Assembly (NCBI RefSeq): GCF_019597925.1
Contig: NZ_CP080442.1
Coordinates: forward strand, 1,778,001-1,842,000
Direction of reading: 5' to 3'
Origin: [Clostridium] scindens
GTDB taxonomy: Bacteria; Bacillota; Clostridia; Lachnospirales; Lachnospiraceae
DNA: 64,000 nt
Positions 16,769-25,582 of the stretch are shown one piece after another; within the stretch, counting starts at the first letter, position 1, and the number at the start of each line of letters is the position of its first letter. The translations under genes were made by a program, and so were the position numbers. A model generated the notes under the pieces. It was not told where the DNA came from. It made no database searches and was given only the letters and a program-made list of their open reading frames with translations.

Positions 16769-16770
16769 GG

Positions 16771-16800
16771 AATGGGGATGCGTAAGGCATCCCCATTTTT
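16771..16800 (+). terminator. Intrinsic terminator after the nucleoside kinase gene
   Basis: An 11-bp stem (AATGGGGATGC with GCATCCCCATT) around a five-base loop is followed by further T on the plus strand. On the minus strand it lies just beyond the potCD stop, but only an imperfect T-rich stretch follows there, so it may also act weakly for that operon. Confidence 0.88.
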
Positions 16801-16814
16801 ATGCGTCGATATAT

Positions 16815-18701
16815 TTATTTTGATTTGACTTCCCGCCATAGTTCATTGTAGAGGGCGTCGTTTTCATCTCCCAGGAATTTGAAGGTCTCGCAGTTCGCCA
16901 GTTCTTCCGGATCTGGGAAGGCTATAGGGCTGTTTCGAAGCGCAGGGTCTTCGATCAGCTGTCTTCCGGCCTCGTTCGGCGTAGAGTAGGTAATGTAGTC
17001 AAAGTTCATCTTCGCGATATCCGGGCGGCAGATGAAGTTGATGAATTTCTCGGCATTTTCCTTGTGCTTGGCGTTCTTTGGAATGACCCAGGAATCAATC
17101 CACACATTGGAGCCTTCTTTTGGTATTACGTATTCCAGGTTGGGATTCTCCCACTGGGTGTAGATGGCTTCACCGGAGTAGATGACGCCGATGGCGGCCT
17201 CATTGCCAATCATCTTGTCTCGCACCTGATCGATAACGTAGGCCTGCACAAGAGGCTTCTGCTTGATCAGCAGTTTCTTGGCCGCCTCCAGTTCATCCAG
17301 GTCGGTGGAATTAAGCGAGTAGCCGAGATATTTCAGCGTGACTCCAAACGCGTCGCGCACGCTGTCCTGCATCAGGATATTATCCTTGTATTTCTCATCC
17401 CACAGTACGGACCAGCTGTCGATAGGCTCATCCACCATGGTCTTGTTATAGAGGATGCCTACCGTTCCCCAGCAGTATGGCACGGAGTATTTGTTCTCCG
17501 GGTCGAACTGCCTGGACTGCTCCATATAAGTATCGCCGATATTCTTGATATTTGGGATGTTGTCAAAATCAATCTCTGCCAGCAGGTCATTTTCTATCAT
17601 TCTCTGGATCATGTAGTCGGAAGGGCAGACCACGTCATAAGCAATGGCGCCGGACTGGATCTTGGGATACATGATCTCGTTGGTCTCGTATTCCTCATAG
17701 ACGACCTCGATCCCCGTCTCTTTCTCGAACATGGTGATAGCCTCCGGGTCCAGATATTCTCCCCAATTGTAGACGATCACCTGGTTATCGCCGCCTGTGG
17801 CTGCCTTGGAGCCATAGAAGAAGCCGCCCACGATTACCACCACTGCCATCATGACAGGAACGACCTTGCGAAGAAGGAAGCGGCCGGCTTTATGGCGCCT
17901 TATGCTTCTGGCGGTAACGGCTTTGTGCTTATCCGGCTTTTCATCCGGCGAGATGTTGACCAGAATGAGCAGCAGGAGCACGGACAGGAAGAGTATGGTG
18001 GACAGCGCGTACATTTCCGGCTTGATGCCTTTTCGGACTTCGCTGTATATCTTGGTGGACAGGGTGTCCACTCCAGGGCCCTTGGTAAAATGCGTGATGA
18101 TAAAGTCATCCAGCGACATGGTAAAGGCCAGCAGGAATCCGGATGATACGCCTGGAAGGATATCCGGGAATACCACCTTGAAGAAGGCATATACCGGAGA
18201 AGCCCCCAGGTCCAGGGCCGCCTCGTAAGTGCTTACATTGGTCTGCTTTAGCTTGGGCATGACGCTTAATATCACATAAGGGATATTAAAGGTAATGTGA
18301 GCCAGCAGGATGGTGGAGAATCCCAGCGAAAACCGAAATGCGATAAAGAGCAGCATCAGGGAGATGCCGGTCACGATATCCGCATTCAGCATGGGAATGT
18401 TGGTAACGCCCATCATGGTGGTACGGAACTTCCGGTGCATGGCCTGGATTCCGATTGCCGCCGCCGTTCCTATGACCGTCGCGATCAGGGCGGACAGAAG
18501 AGCGATGATCAGGGTGGTATACAAGGCGTTCATAATCTGCTCGTTCTTGAATAACTCTACGTACCATTTGGTGGTAAATCCTCCCCATTTGGAGCGTGTC
18601 TTCGATTTATTGAAAGACAGCACCATCAAGGTTACGATGGGAGCGTACAGAAGCACGAAGATGAGCACCAGGTAAAAACGCTGTAAGAATTTCTTGATCA
18701 A
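16815..18701 (-). CDS. potCD: Fused spermidine/putrescine ABC transporter permease and substrate-binding protein (PotC-PotD)
   Basis: The 628-residue protein joins two normally separate subunits. Residues 1 to about 255 form a PotC-type permease with six membrane segments and the EAALDLGASPVYAFFKVVFPDILPG coupling loop (EAA motif). A basic linker (about 255-275) and a further membrane segment (VVPVMMAVVVIVGGFFYGS) lead into a PotD-type binding domain (VIVYNWGEYLDPEAITMFEKETGI, then VCPSDYMIQRM, YCWGTVGILYNK). The fusion tethers the binding protein to the membrane outside the cell in place of a lipid anchor. It overlaps potB by four bases. Ligand preference (spermidine or putrescine) is inferred from the family. 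Confidence 0.93.
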   Translation of the reverse strand: MIKKFLQRFYLVLIFVLLYAPIVTLMVLSFNKSKTRSKWGGFTTKWYVELFKNEQIMNALYTTLIIALLSALIATVIGTAAAIGIQAMHRKFRTTMMGVTNIPMLNADIVTGISLMLLFIAFRFSLGFSTILLAHITFNIPYVILSVMPKLKQTNVSTYEAALDLGASPVYAFFKVVFPDILPGVSSGFLLAFTMSLDDFIITHFTKGPGVDTLSTKIYSEVRKGIKPEMYALSTILFLSVLLLLILVNISPDEKPDKHKAVTARSIRRHKAGRFLLRKVVPVMMAVVVIVGGFFYGSKAATGGDNQVIVYNWGEYLDPEAITMFEKETGIEVVYEEYETNEIMYPKIQSGAIAYDVVCPSDYMIQRMIENDLLAEIDFDNIPNIKNIGDTYMEQSRQFDPENKYSVPYCWGTVGILYNKTMVDEPIDSWSVLWDEKYKDNILMQDSVRDAFGVTLKYLGYSLNSTDLDELEAAKKLLIKQKPLVQAYVIDQVRDKMIGNEAAIGVIYSGEAIYTQWENPNLEYVIPKEGSNVWIDSWVIPKNAKHKENAEKFINFICRPDIAKMNFDYITYSTPNEAGRQLIEDPALRNSPIAFPDPEELANCETFKFLGDENDALYNELWREVKSK

Positions 18702-19528
18702 AATGCAGTTCCCTCCCCATCTTTATCGTATTTGGCAATCAATGCCATGCTGATGATAATAAAAATCATAAGTACCAGGGACAATCCGCTTCCCACATGC
18801 CAGTTGCTTCCCTGCTTGAATTCCTGCTCGATGACATTGCCGATCAGCAGGATCTTGCTTCCGCCAAGCAAATCGGAGATGACGAAGGTGGTCAGCGCAG
18901 GCACGAATACCATGGTAATTCCGCTGATGATCCCAGGCACGCTTAAGGGCAGGATGATGCGCAGAAATGTCTGCACATTATTGGCGCCTAAATCCCTCGC
19001 GGCCGCTATGACATCCTTGTCGATCTTGGCCAGCACGTTATAGATCGGAAGGACCATGAAGGGCAGGAAGTTATAGACCATGCCCAGGACAATGGCATAA
19101 GGCGTATTGATGATCTCCAGGGCAGGAAGGTTCAGGAAATCCAGGATCACATTGATGACCCCGTTCTTCTCCAGAAGATTCTGCCATGCCAGGGTGCGTA
19201 GAAGGAAATTCATCCACATGGGCAGGATGAAGATCAGCACGATAAAACTGGACTGGTTAACGCCCAGATTGGACAGGATCATTGCCAGAGGATAGGCCAG
19301 GAGCAGGCAGATCACGGTGCTTACAAAGGAAAGCAGGAGGGCAAGCCCCAGGGCTTTCAGGTTCTCTGGCGTCGTAATCTTTGCAATATTCAATAATGTA
19401 AAAGCCCCGTCCTTATCGGTCAGCCCATAGTAAAAGATCATAAGGAGAGGGATGATGATAAAGGATACTGACCAGAAGAGATAAGGTCCGGCCAGCAGCC
19501 GCTTGAATTTTCTTGTCTTATTCCTCAA
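18698..19528 (-). CDS. potB: Spermidine/putrescine ABC transporter permease PotB
   Basis: This inner-membrane permease of about 276 residues has six predicted membrane segments, an N-terminal basic stretch (RNKTRKFKRLLAG) and the ATPase-coupling EAA-type loop IAAARDLGANNVQTFLRIILPLSVPGI. TTG at 19528 is chosen because GGAGGCGG lies seven bases before it. An in-frame ATG at 19546 has no visible ribosome site, so the overlap with potA is 11 bases (29 with the ATG). Together with PotA and the PotCD fusion it forms a polyamine importer. The stop overlaps the potCD start. Confidence 0.92.
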   Translation of the reverse strand: MRNKTRKFKRLLAGPYLFWSVSFIIIPLLMIFYYGLTDKDGAFTLLNIAKITTPENLKALGLALLLSFVSTVICLLLAYPLAMILSNLGVNQSSFIVLIFILPMWMNFLLRTLAWQNLLEKNGVINVILDFLNLPALEIINTPYAIVLGMVYNFLPFMVLPIYNVLAKIDKDVIAAARDLGANNVQTFLRIILPLSVPGIISGITMVFVPALTTFVISDLLGGSKILLIGNVIEQEFKQGSNWHVGSGLSLVLMIFIIISMALIAKYDKDGEGTAF

Positions 19529-20591
19529 TTGTAACCGCCTCCGCATCTTCAGACTCAGGTTTCTTCATAATCTGTATATCGAAAGGATCTACCTTGATTC
19601 CTACCTCTGTTCCTACCGGGAACATATCGGTGCTGTGTACCAGCCATTCGTAGTTATTGGCCAGTACTTCCATCTCATAATGCACGCCCTTGAAGATCAG
19701 ATGGGTGACTACGCCTTCCATGATGCCTTCTTCCGGCTTCACCAGATCAATATCCTCCGGCCTTATAACGGCGTCCACCGGCTTGTTGCGTCCAAAGCCT
19801 TCATCCACGCAAGGGAAATTGACGCCCAGGATCTTAACCAGCCGGTCTTCTACCATGGTGGCAGGAAGAATGTTGCTCTCGCCGATAAAGTCGGCAACGA
19901 AAGCGTTCTGAGGCTCATTGTAAATGTCCTCCGGCGTTCCGATCTGCTGGATGTAGCCCTGATTCATGACTACGATGGTATCGGACATGGTGAGGGCTTC
20001 CTCCTGGTCATGGGTAACATACACGAAGGTGATGCCAAGCTCATTCTTCAGGCGGATCAATTCATACTGCATATCCTGGCGCAGCTTTAAGTCCAGAGCG
20101 CCCAGCGGCTCGTCAAGAAGAAGAACCTTAGGCTCATTGACGATGGCCCGAGCGATAGCGATACGCTGCTGCTGGCCGCCGCTTAAGGAGTCGGGAGTCC
20201 TGTCTTCAAATCCTTCCAGGTTTACCAGCTTCAGGGCATAACGAATCTTGTCATTAATGTAGGACTGGGATTTGCCCTTGATCTTCAGGCCAAATGCGAT
20301 ATTCTGGGCAATGGTCATATTGGTAAAGAGGGCATATTTCTGGAATACGGTGTTGAGTTGCCGCTTGTTGGGGGCCAGTTCCGTAATATTCTTTCCGTCA
20401 AAGATGACCTTTCCGGTGTCCGGGGACTCAAAGCCGCCCAGGATCCGAAGAAGGGTGGTCTTTCCACAGCCGCTGGGCCCAAGAAGGGTCAGAAATTCAT
20501 TTTCACGGATATACAGGTTCAGGTCATCCAGGACCAGGTTATCTCCAAAGGATTTTGAAATATTTACAATATCGATTAATTTGTGTGACAT
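19518..20591 (-). CDS. potA: Spermidine/putrescine ABC transporter ATP-binding protein PotA
   Basis: The 357-residue ATPase has a Walker A motif (GPSGCGKTTLLR, about 36-47), Q-loop (NTVFQKYALF), the ABC signature LSGGQQQR (about 137-144), Walker B LLLDEPLGALD and the H-loop His in YVTHDQEEAL. The C-terminal 110 residues form a TOBE/MOP regulatory domain (GVNFPCVDEG to VKIDPFDIQ). Sequence and neighbours identify it as PotA of the polyamine importer. It is the first transporter gene of the operon, 31 bases after the HTH-cupin regulator. The gene ends inside potB. Confidence 0.95.
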   Translation of the reverse strand: MSHKLIDIVNISKSFGDNLVLDDLNLYIRENEFLTLLGPSGCGKTTLLRILGGFESPDTGKVIFDGKNITELAPNKRQLNTVFQKYALFTNMTIAQNIAFGLKIKGKSQSYINDKIRYALKLVNLEGFEDRTPDSLSGGQQQRIAIARAIVNEPKVLLLDEPLGALDLKLRQDMQYELIRLKNELGITFVYVTHDQEEALTMSDTIVVMNQGYIQQIGTPEDIYNEPQNAFVADFIGESNILPATMVEDRLVKILGVNFPCVDEGFGRNKPVDAVIRPEDIDLVKPEEGIMEGVVTHLIFKGVHYEMEVLANNYEWLVHSTDMFPVGTEVGIKVDPFDIQIMKKPESEDAEAVTIEE

Positions 20592-20622
20592 GGTAGTCCT
20601 CCCGTATCATTTATTCTTATCT

Positions 20623-21162
20623 TTAGAAACTGGGCGGCGTGCTGACCCAGATGATGGTGGCGCCAGTACTGTTTGGGGCCTCTATATAATGCTCGGAATG
20701 TGGGGTGAAGTAAAAAGATTCTCCTTTTTTGGCAGTGTAGACCTTTTTCCCGATATGGATCTTAACGGTACCTTTTAGCACATATCCGAATTCCTCCCCT
20801 TCATGGGGGACATCCCGGTAGGTGGAACCGCCTGGCTTGAGCGTGAGGCGGATAGGCTCCATCATATTCTTCTGGGCGTTTGGGATGATCCACTCGGTCT
20901 TATTCAAAAGTTCCGTATCTTCTTTTTCAAAATAATCTTCATAGTGGAAGACGACCTGCTCTTCCGGGTCTTCGCTGAAGAATTCATTGATGGTAGTCCC
21001 CAGGCATTGCAGAATGTCGACCAGGGTGGCAATGGAAGGAGAAGTAAGGTCCCGCTCCAGCTGGGAGATGAATCCTTTGGACAGTTCCGCGCGGTCCGCC
21101 AGCTCTTCCTGGGTAAGATTCTTGGCAATCCGCAGTTCTCTTAATTTTGGGCCTATTTCCAT
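20623..21162 (-). CDS. HTH-cupin transcriptional regulator (PuuR-like), likely regulator of the polyamine operon
   Basis: The 179-residue protein joins an N-terminal XRE-type helix-turn-helix (LRIAKNLTQEELADRAELSKGFISQLERDLTSPSIATL, about 9-45) to a C-terminal cupin_2 domain (about 105-178) with VPHEGEEFGYVLKGTVKIHI and SFYFTPHSEHYI. In relatives the cupin binds a small effector; E. coli PuuR responds to putrescine. ATG at 21162 follows AAGGAGG; an upstream ATG at 21240 lies within the promoter. As first gene of the pot operon it probably represses its own transcript through the palindrome near the start site. The polyamine link rests on the gene context. Confidence 0.9.
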   Translation of the reverse strand: MEIGPKLRELRIAKNLTQEELADRAELSKGFISQLERDLTSPSIATLVDILQCLGTTINEFFSEDPEEQVVFHYEDYFEKEDTELLNKTEWIIPNAQKNMMEPIRLTLKPGGSTYRDVPHEGEEFGYVLKGTVKIHIGKKVYTAKKGESFYFTPHSEHYIEAPNSTGATIIWVSTPPSF

Positions 21163-21222
21163 AAGTACCTCCTTGTTTGCTGCATGACAGTAAAAATAAA
21201 CATAAAGTTTAGTATTTCTTAA

Positions 21223-21234
21223 CTTGCGTGCAAG
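21223..21234. promoter_or_regulatory. Candidate operator of the pot operon (CTTGC-GT-GCAAG palindrome)
   Basis: A 12-base inverted repeat lies four bases downstream of the -10 box, where a bound repressor would block transcription initiation. It is the only clear palindrome between the promoter and the regulator gene. Binding by the HTH-cupin protein is inferred. Confidence 0.45.
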
Positions 21235-21238
21235 GCTC

Positions 21239-21266
21239 ATTATACTATATATTTATAAAAAATCAA
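21239..21266 (-). promoter_or_regulatory. Promoter of the HTH-cupin-potA-potB-potCD operon
   Basis: On the minus strand TTGATT (21266-21261) and TATAAT (21244-21239) are separated by 16 bases. The 5' leader is about 70 bases. Confidence 0.7.
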
Positions 21267-21278
21267 GAGATTTTGGGG

Positions 21279-21322
21279 AAAAAGTTAAAGTCCGGGCGCA
21301 GGAGAAGCTGCGTGCCCGGACT
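21279..21322 (-). terminator. Intrinsic terminator of aroC
   Basis: The hairpin pairs AGTCCGGGC with GCCCGGACT, extended by GCAG/CTGC with a two-base bulge (21289-21322). On the minus strand it is followed by TTTAACTTTTT. It starts five bases after the aroC stop codon and shields the pot promoter. Confidence 0.8.
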
Positions 21323-21326
21323 GGGA

Positions 21327-22427
21327 TTATTTTTGATAGATTTTCAGAAGGTTCTCCATGGTGCTGGACATGCCGGTCATTAGAAGATCCGCTATGGTGA
21401 TCGCGGCCATGGATTCCACCACCACCACGGCTCTTGGGACGATGACAGGGTCGTGCCTGCCGGTGATAGAGATGGTGGTTTCCTCGCCTTTTCGGGTTAC
21501 CGTCTGCTGAGGCTTTGAGATGGAGGGCGTAGGCTTGATGGCCGCCCTTAAGATGATGGGGCTGCCATCGCTTAAGCCGCCCAAGGTTCCGCCGGAATGA
21601 TTGGTCTTCTTGCAGATATTGCCCTGACAGGTTAAGAAAGCGTCGTTGTTTATGCTTCCCTTAGAGGCGGCGGCCGCAAAGCCGTCGCCAATCTCGACGC
21701 CCTTTACCGCGCCGATAGACATCAATGCCCTGGCAAGGCAGGCATCCAGCTTCTGGAAGACGGGATCGCCGATGCCGGCAGGCATGCCGTCGATGCGGCA
21801 TTCCACGATGCCGCCGGAAGAATCCTGCTCTTTGATGCATTGTTCCAGGTAAACGGACGCTCTTTGTGCATAATCGTCGCTGGGCATGTATAGACTATTA
21901 TGGACAATGCAATCATAATCATAGGCAGATTCGGGAACCACGATGCTGCCGATCGCCTTGGTGTAGGCTCTTAGATGGATCCCAAGCTGATCCAGCATCT
22001 TGGAAGCGATGGCTCCGGCGGCAACCCGCCCGATGGTCTCCCTGCCGGAGGTGCGTCCTCCGCCGCGATAGTCGCGGAATCCGTATTTGGAATCAAAGGT
22101 ATAGTCGGCATGTCCCGGGCGGTAGCAGTCCTTGATCTTCCCGTAATCCCTGGAACGCTGGTCCTGGTTACGCACCATGAGCGAGATGGGAGTACCGGTG
22201 GTGCGCCCTTCGAACACGCCGGAGAGAATCTCCACCTGATCGGATTCGCTGCGTGCAGTGGTATATTTGCTCTGTCCAGGCTTCCTGCGGTCAAGGAATC
22301 CCTGGATATCGCCTTCTGAGAGAGGAAGCCCTGCCGGACATCCGTCGACGACGACGCCGATTGCCGGCCCGTGGGATTCCCCCCAGGTAGTCATTGTAAA
22401 TAAGGTTCCATAAGTTGATCCAGCCAT
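21327..22427 (-). CDS. aroC: Chorismate synthase
   Basis: The 366-residue enzyme converts 5-enolpyruvylshikimate-3-phosphate to chorismate with reduced FMN, the last step of the shikimate pathway. Family signatures are WGESHGPAIGVVVDGCPAGL near the N-terminus (signature 1), DYRGGGRTSGRETIGRVAAGAIA (signature 2 region) and RHDPVIVPRAVVVVESMAA near the C-terminus. ATG at 22427 follows GAAGGAG; a longer frame to 22490 crosses the promoter. No other shikimate gene is adjacent; the gene has its own promoter and terminator, so it is monocistronic. Length is normal for the family. Confidence 0.97.
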   Translation of the reverse strand: MAGSTYGTLFTMTTWGESHGPAIGVVVDGCPAGLPLSEGDIQGFLDRRKPGQSKYTTARSESDQVEILSGVFEGRTTGTPISLMVRNQDQRSRDYGKIKDCYRPGHADYTFDSKYGFRDYRGGGRTSGRETIGRVAAGAIASKMLDQLGIHLRAYTKAIGSIVVPESAYDYDCIVHNSLYMPSDDYAQRASVYLEQCIKEQDSSGGIVECRIDGMPAGIGDPVFQKLDACLARALMSIGAVKGVEIGDGFAAAASKGSINNDAFLTCQGNICKKTNHSGGTLGGLSDGSPIILRAAIKPTPSISKPQQTVTRKGEETTISITGRHDPVIVPRAVVVVESMAAITIADLLMTGMSSTMENLLKIYQK

Positions 22428-22461
22428 AAGTAAGTCTCCTTCATATATAATAGATATTCTT

Positions 22462-22490
22462 ATTATATTAGAAAGGAGGCAAGCCTGCAA
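22462..22490 (-). promoter_or_regulatory. Promoter of aroC
   Basis: On the minus strand TTGCAG (22490-22485) and TATAAT (22467-22462) have a 17-base spacer. The start codon is about 35 bases beyond the -10 box. Confidence 0.7.
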
Positions 22491-22544
22491 TTATAAAATA
22501 TTCAGGAAATCTTCATTATTTTTTTGTGATTTTTCCTGTACTTT

Positions 22545-22565
22545 TGCATATATGCATATTATAAT
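22545..22565 (+). promoter_or_regulatory. -10 box of the L,D-transpeptidase gene with a 12-bp palindrome
   Basis: TATAAT (22560-22565) precedes the gene by 37 bases, but the -35 position (TGTACT) is poor. The perfect palindrome TGCATATATGCA (22545-22556) fills the spacer, where an activator or repressor could bind. The regulator is unknown. Confidence 0.5.
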
Positions 22566-22601
22566 GTTAGCGTGTGAAATTTTGAAAGAGGAGTAATATC
22601 T

Positions 22602-24317
22602 ATGGGTGATACAGGAAAAAGAGCAGACGAGATTATTGAAGAGACCATGAAAGAAATCTATGACGACCTCAATAGTTCTGATGCTTTTAAAGAAACGGAT
22701 GATGATTATGAAGATTCCCAGGAAGAAGAAATTAATATGGAAGATGATGATAGCGCTGACGTATCTGATGCTGACGATATTCTTGAGACAGACGGATTCG
22801 ATGAGTTAGACGAAGAAGGCAGTCTGGAAGAGTATGACGATATAGAAGACGAAGAATTAGAATATGATGAATTGGAAGACGGCGATATGGAAGAGACCGA
22901 TATAGAGAAGGCGGAAAAGAAAAAGAAGCGCAAGAAGACGGCGGCGATCGTGGCAGGCAGCATTATCGGAGTCCTGGTCCTGATCTATGTGGGATTTGCC
23001 ATATTCTTCAGCAGCCATTTCATGTTCTTTACGAAGATCAATGGGACGGACTTCTCTCTGAAAAGCGTAAGCCAGGTGGAGGCCTATATGAAGCAGCAGG
23101 TGGCGGATTATGTCTTAACGCTTGAAGAATCTGACGGCGGAAGCGAGAAGATCAGCGGCTCTGATATCTCTCTTAAGTATGTTCCGGGCGAACAGCTTGA
23201 GAAACTGGCTAAAAAGCAGAATAATTTCCTTTGGATCGCTTCCCTGTGGAATCATCCAAAGATTACAGCAGAGATTGGCGTGGAATATGACAAGGATGCC
23301 CTTGCAAAGATAACGGAAGGCCTGGAATGCCTGAAGCCGGAGAACCAGACCGCTTCCGTGGATGCCCATCCGGAATTCCAGAATGACAAGTTCGTAGTGG
23401 TTCCAGAAGTGGTAGGCACCCAGATTGATACGGAGAAGTTTAATGAGGCCGTGACCAAAGCCATCAATGGATTCAAGCCGACTTTGGACCTGTCCAAGGC
23501 AGGATGCTATATATTGCCAAGGTTTGTATCTGATTCACAGGAAGTCGTAGCGGCTACAGATGCCATGAACAGTTATCTGGGAGCAAACGTTACATATGAC
23601 TTTAATCCGGCTACGGAAGTGGTGGACGCTTCCGTTATATCCCAGTGGGTAACCGTGGATGCAGATATGAACGTGACTTTTAATGAGGAAGCAGTAAGAG
23701 CCTTTATCCAGTCCCTGGCGGATAAGTACGATACCAAGGGCAAGCCCAGGACATTTACGACGGCAACCGGCAATACGGTAACTGTGGAAGGCGGAAGTTA
23801 TGGATGGAAGATTGATCAGGAGGCAGAGTACAATGCGCTGATCGCTAATATCCAGAATGCGGAGACGGTTACCAGAGAGCCTAATTATGCAAGCCGCGCT
23901 GCAAGCCACGAAGGAAATGACGTGGGCAGCACCTACGCCGAGGTGGATCTGTCGAACCAGATGATGTATTTCGTTCAGAACGGCCAGGTAGTACTGCAGT
24001 CAGGAATCGTGACCGGGAATCCGAATAAAGGAAACGGAACGCCGCAGGGAGTCTATTCCCTGGCATATAAGGCGCTGGATCAGGTACTGAGAGGAACCAA
24101 GAAGCCGGATGGAACCTACGAGTATGAGACGCCGGTGAAGTTCTGGATGCCTTTCAATGGAGGAATCGGCTTCCACGACGCTACATGGCAGTCATCCTTC
24201 GGCGGATCCAGGTATCAGACCAATGGCTCTCACGGATGCGTAAACCTGCCTTATGACGTGGCATCCCAGCTTTATAATCTGATCACAGCGGGAACGCCGG
24301 TGGTGTGCCATTACTAG
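22602..24317 (+). CDS. Membrane-anchored L,D-transpeptidase (YkuD) with peptidoglycan-binding domains
   Basis: The 571-residue protein makes 3-3 cross-links or protein attachments in peptidoglycan outside the membrane. A highly acidic cytoplasmic N-terminus (about 1-105, dense in Asp and Glu) is followed by a basic KKKKRKK stop and one membrane segment (about 113-136). The extracellular part holds two PG_binding_4-type repeats (about 140-400) and a C-terminal YkuD domain (about 440-571). The catalytic motif is SHGCVNLP, with Cys546. The unusual feature is the 100-residue acidic tail inside the cell, which could serve as a protein-binding region. AGAGGAG precedes the ATG. Confidence 0.92.
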   Translation: MGDTGKRADEIIEETMKEIYDDLNSSDAFKETDDDYEDSQEEEINMEDDDSADVSDADDILETDGFDELDEEGSLEEYDDIEDEELEYDELEDGDMEETDIEKAEKKKKRKKTAAIVAGSIIGVLVLIYVGFAIFFSSHFMFFTKINGTDFSLKSVSQVEAYMKQQVADYVLTLEESDGGSEKISGSDISLKYVPGEQLEKLAKKQNNFLWIASLWNHPKITAEIGVEYDKDALAKITEGLECLKPENQTASVDAHPEFQNDKFVVVPEVVGTQIDTEKFNEAVTKAINGFKPTLDLSKAGCYILPRFVSDSQEVVAATDAMNSYLGANVTYDFNPATEVVDASVISQWVTVDADMNVTFNEEAVRAFIQSLADKYDTKGKPRTFTTATGNTVTVEGGSYGWKIDQEAEYNALIANIQNAETVTREPNYASRAASHEGNDVGSTYAEVDLSNQMMYFVQNGQVVLQSGIVTGNPNKGNGTPQGVYSLAYKALDQVLRGTKKPDGTYEYETPVKFWMPFNGGIGFHDATWQSSFGGSRYQTNGSHGCVNLPYDVASQLYNLITAGTPVVCHY

Positions 24318-24351
24318 ACTACGAAGAATATAGAAAAATGAGGATAAGATC

Positions 24352-25485
24352 ATGTATGAATTATTAAAGAAGGATGGTCTTGCCAAAAGAGGAAGATTGC
24401 ATACAGTACATGGGGTCATTGAGACCCCTGTATTTATGAATGTGGGAACAGTGGCTGCCATAAAGGGAGCCGTCTCGACCACGGATTTACAGGAAATCAA
24501 GACACAGGTGGAACTTTCCAACACTTATCATCTGCATGTCCGGCCAGGGGATGAAGTGATAAAGAAACTGGGAGGCCTTCACAAGTTCATGGTCTGGGAC
24601 AAGCCGATCCTGACGGATTCCGGCGGGTTCCAGGTTTTTTCTCTGGCAGGACTTCGCAGAATCAAGGAAGAGGGGGTATATTTTAACTCCCACATTGACG
24701 GCAGGAAGATATTCATGGGCCCGGAAGAGAGCATGCAGATTCAGTCGAATCTGGCCTCTACCATCGCCATGGCCTTCGATGAATGTCCGTCAAGCGTAGC
24801 CGAGAAGGGCTATATCGAGAAGTCGGTGGATCGGACGACTCGGTGGCTGATACGCTGCAAGAAAGAGATGGAGCGTCTGAACAGCCTGCCGGATACGATC
24901 AATCAGGAGCAGATGCTCTTTGGAATCAATCAGGGAGGCATCTATGAAGATATCCGTATCCGCCATGCCAAGGAGATCGCAGATCTTCATCTGGACGGGT
25001 ACGCCATTGGAGGGCTTGCTGTCGGCGAGTCCCATGAGGATATGTACCGGATTCTGGACGCTGTCGTGCCGCACCTTCCGCAGAATGCGCCCACTTATCT
25101 GATGGGCGTGGGAACGCCAGCCAATATTCTGGAGGCCGTGGACCGGGGCGTAGACTTCTTTGACTGCGTATATCCCAGTAGAAATGGCAGGCATGGCCAC
25201 GTGTATACCAGCCATGGGAAGTTAAACCTTTACAATGCCAGATACGAGCTGGATGAGCGCCCGATCGAAGAAGGATGCGGCTGTCCTGCCTGCCGCACAT
25301 ATTCAAGAGCCTATATCCGCCATCTGCTGAAGGCAAAAGAGATGCTGGGAATGAGGCTGTGCGTGCTGCATAACCTGTATTTCTACAATTCCATGATGGA
25401 AGATATCCGCCAGGCAATTGAAGAAGGACGGTATCAGGAGTATAAAAAAGAGAAGCTGGAAGGGCTTATATCCGGTAGGGAATAA
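24352..25485 (+). CDS. tgt: Queuine/preQ1 tRNA-guanine transglycosylase
   Basis: The 377-residue enzyme exchanges the wobble guanine of GUN anticodons for preQ1. It has the family TIM barrel with TPVFMNVGTVAAIKG at the start, the catalytic-loop SGGFQVFSL, DECPS, the nucleophile-containing FFDCVYPSRNGRHGHVYT and a C-terminal zinc site with CGCPAC, and the later HNL. The length is standard. The order tgt-yajC is common in Firmicutes and other bacteria. The gene is 34 bases after the L,D-transpeptidase gene, with a GAGGATAAG ribosome site, so it may be co-transcribed with it. Confidence 0.96.
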   Translation: MYELLKKDGLAKRGRLHTVHGVIETPVFMNVGTVAAIKGAVSTTDLQEIKTQVELSNTYHLHVRPGDEVIKKLGGLHKFMVWDKPILTDSGGFQVFSLAGLRRIKEEGVYFNSHIDGRKIFMGPEESMQIQSNLASTIAMAFDECPSSVAEKGYIEKSVDRTTRWLIRCKKEMERLNSLPDTINQEQMLFGINQGGIYEDIRIRHAKEIADLHLDGYAIGGLAVGESHEDMYRILDAVVPHLPQNAPTYLMGVGTPANILEAVDRGVDFFDCVYPSRNGRHGHVYTSHGKLNLYNARYELDERPIEEGCGCPACRTYSRAYIRHLLKAKEMLGMRLCVLHNLYFYNSMMEDIRQAIEEGRYQEYKKEKLEGLISGRE

Positions 25486-25517
25486 ATGTAAAATTTACAT
25501 GAATTATACAAAATGAC

Positions 25518-25546
25518 TTGATGAATGCGGCATTATTGTGTATGAT
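25518..25546 (+). promoter_or_regulatory. Promoter of yajC
   Basis: TTGATG (25518-25523) and TATGAT (25541-25546) are separated by 17 bases. The yajC start is 36 bases downstream. Confidence 0.65.
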
Positions 25547-25582
25547 AGCAATAGTGTTTAATGAGATTTAGGAGGAATTAGT

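Noticed and set aside
17064..18146. 360-codon plus-strand frame opposite potCD
   Set aside because: It is antisense to a clear PotC-PotD fusion, has no ribosome site and shows no family features.
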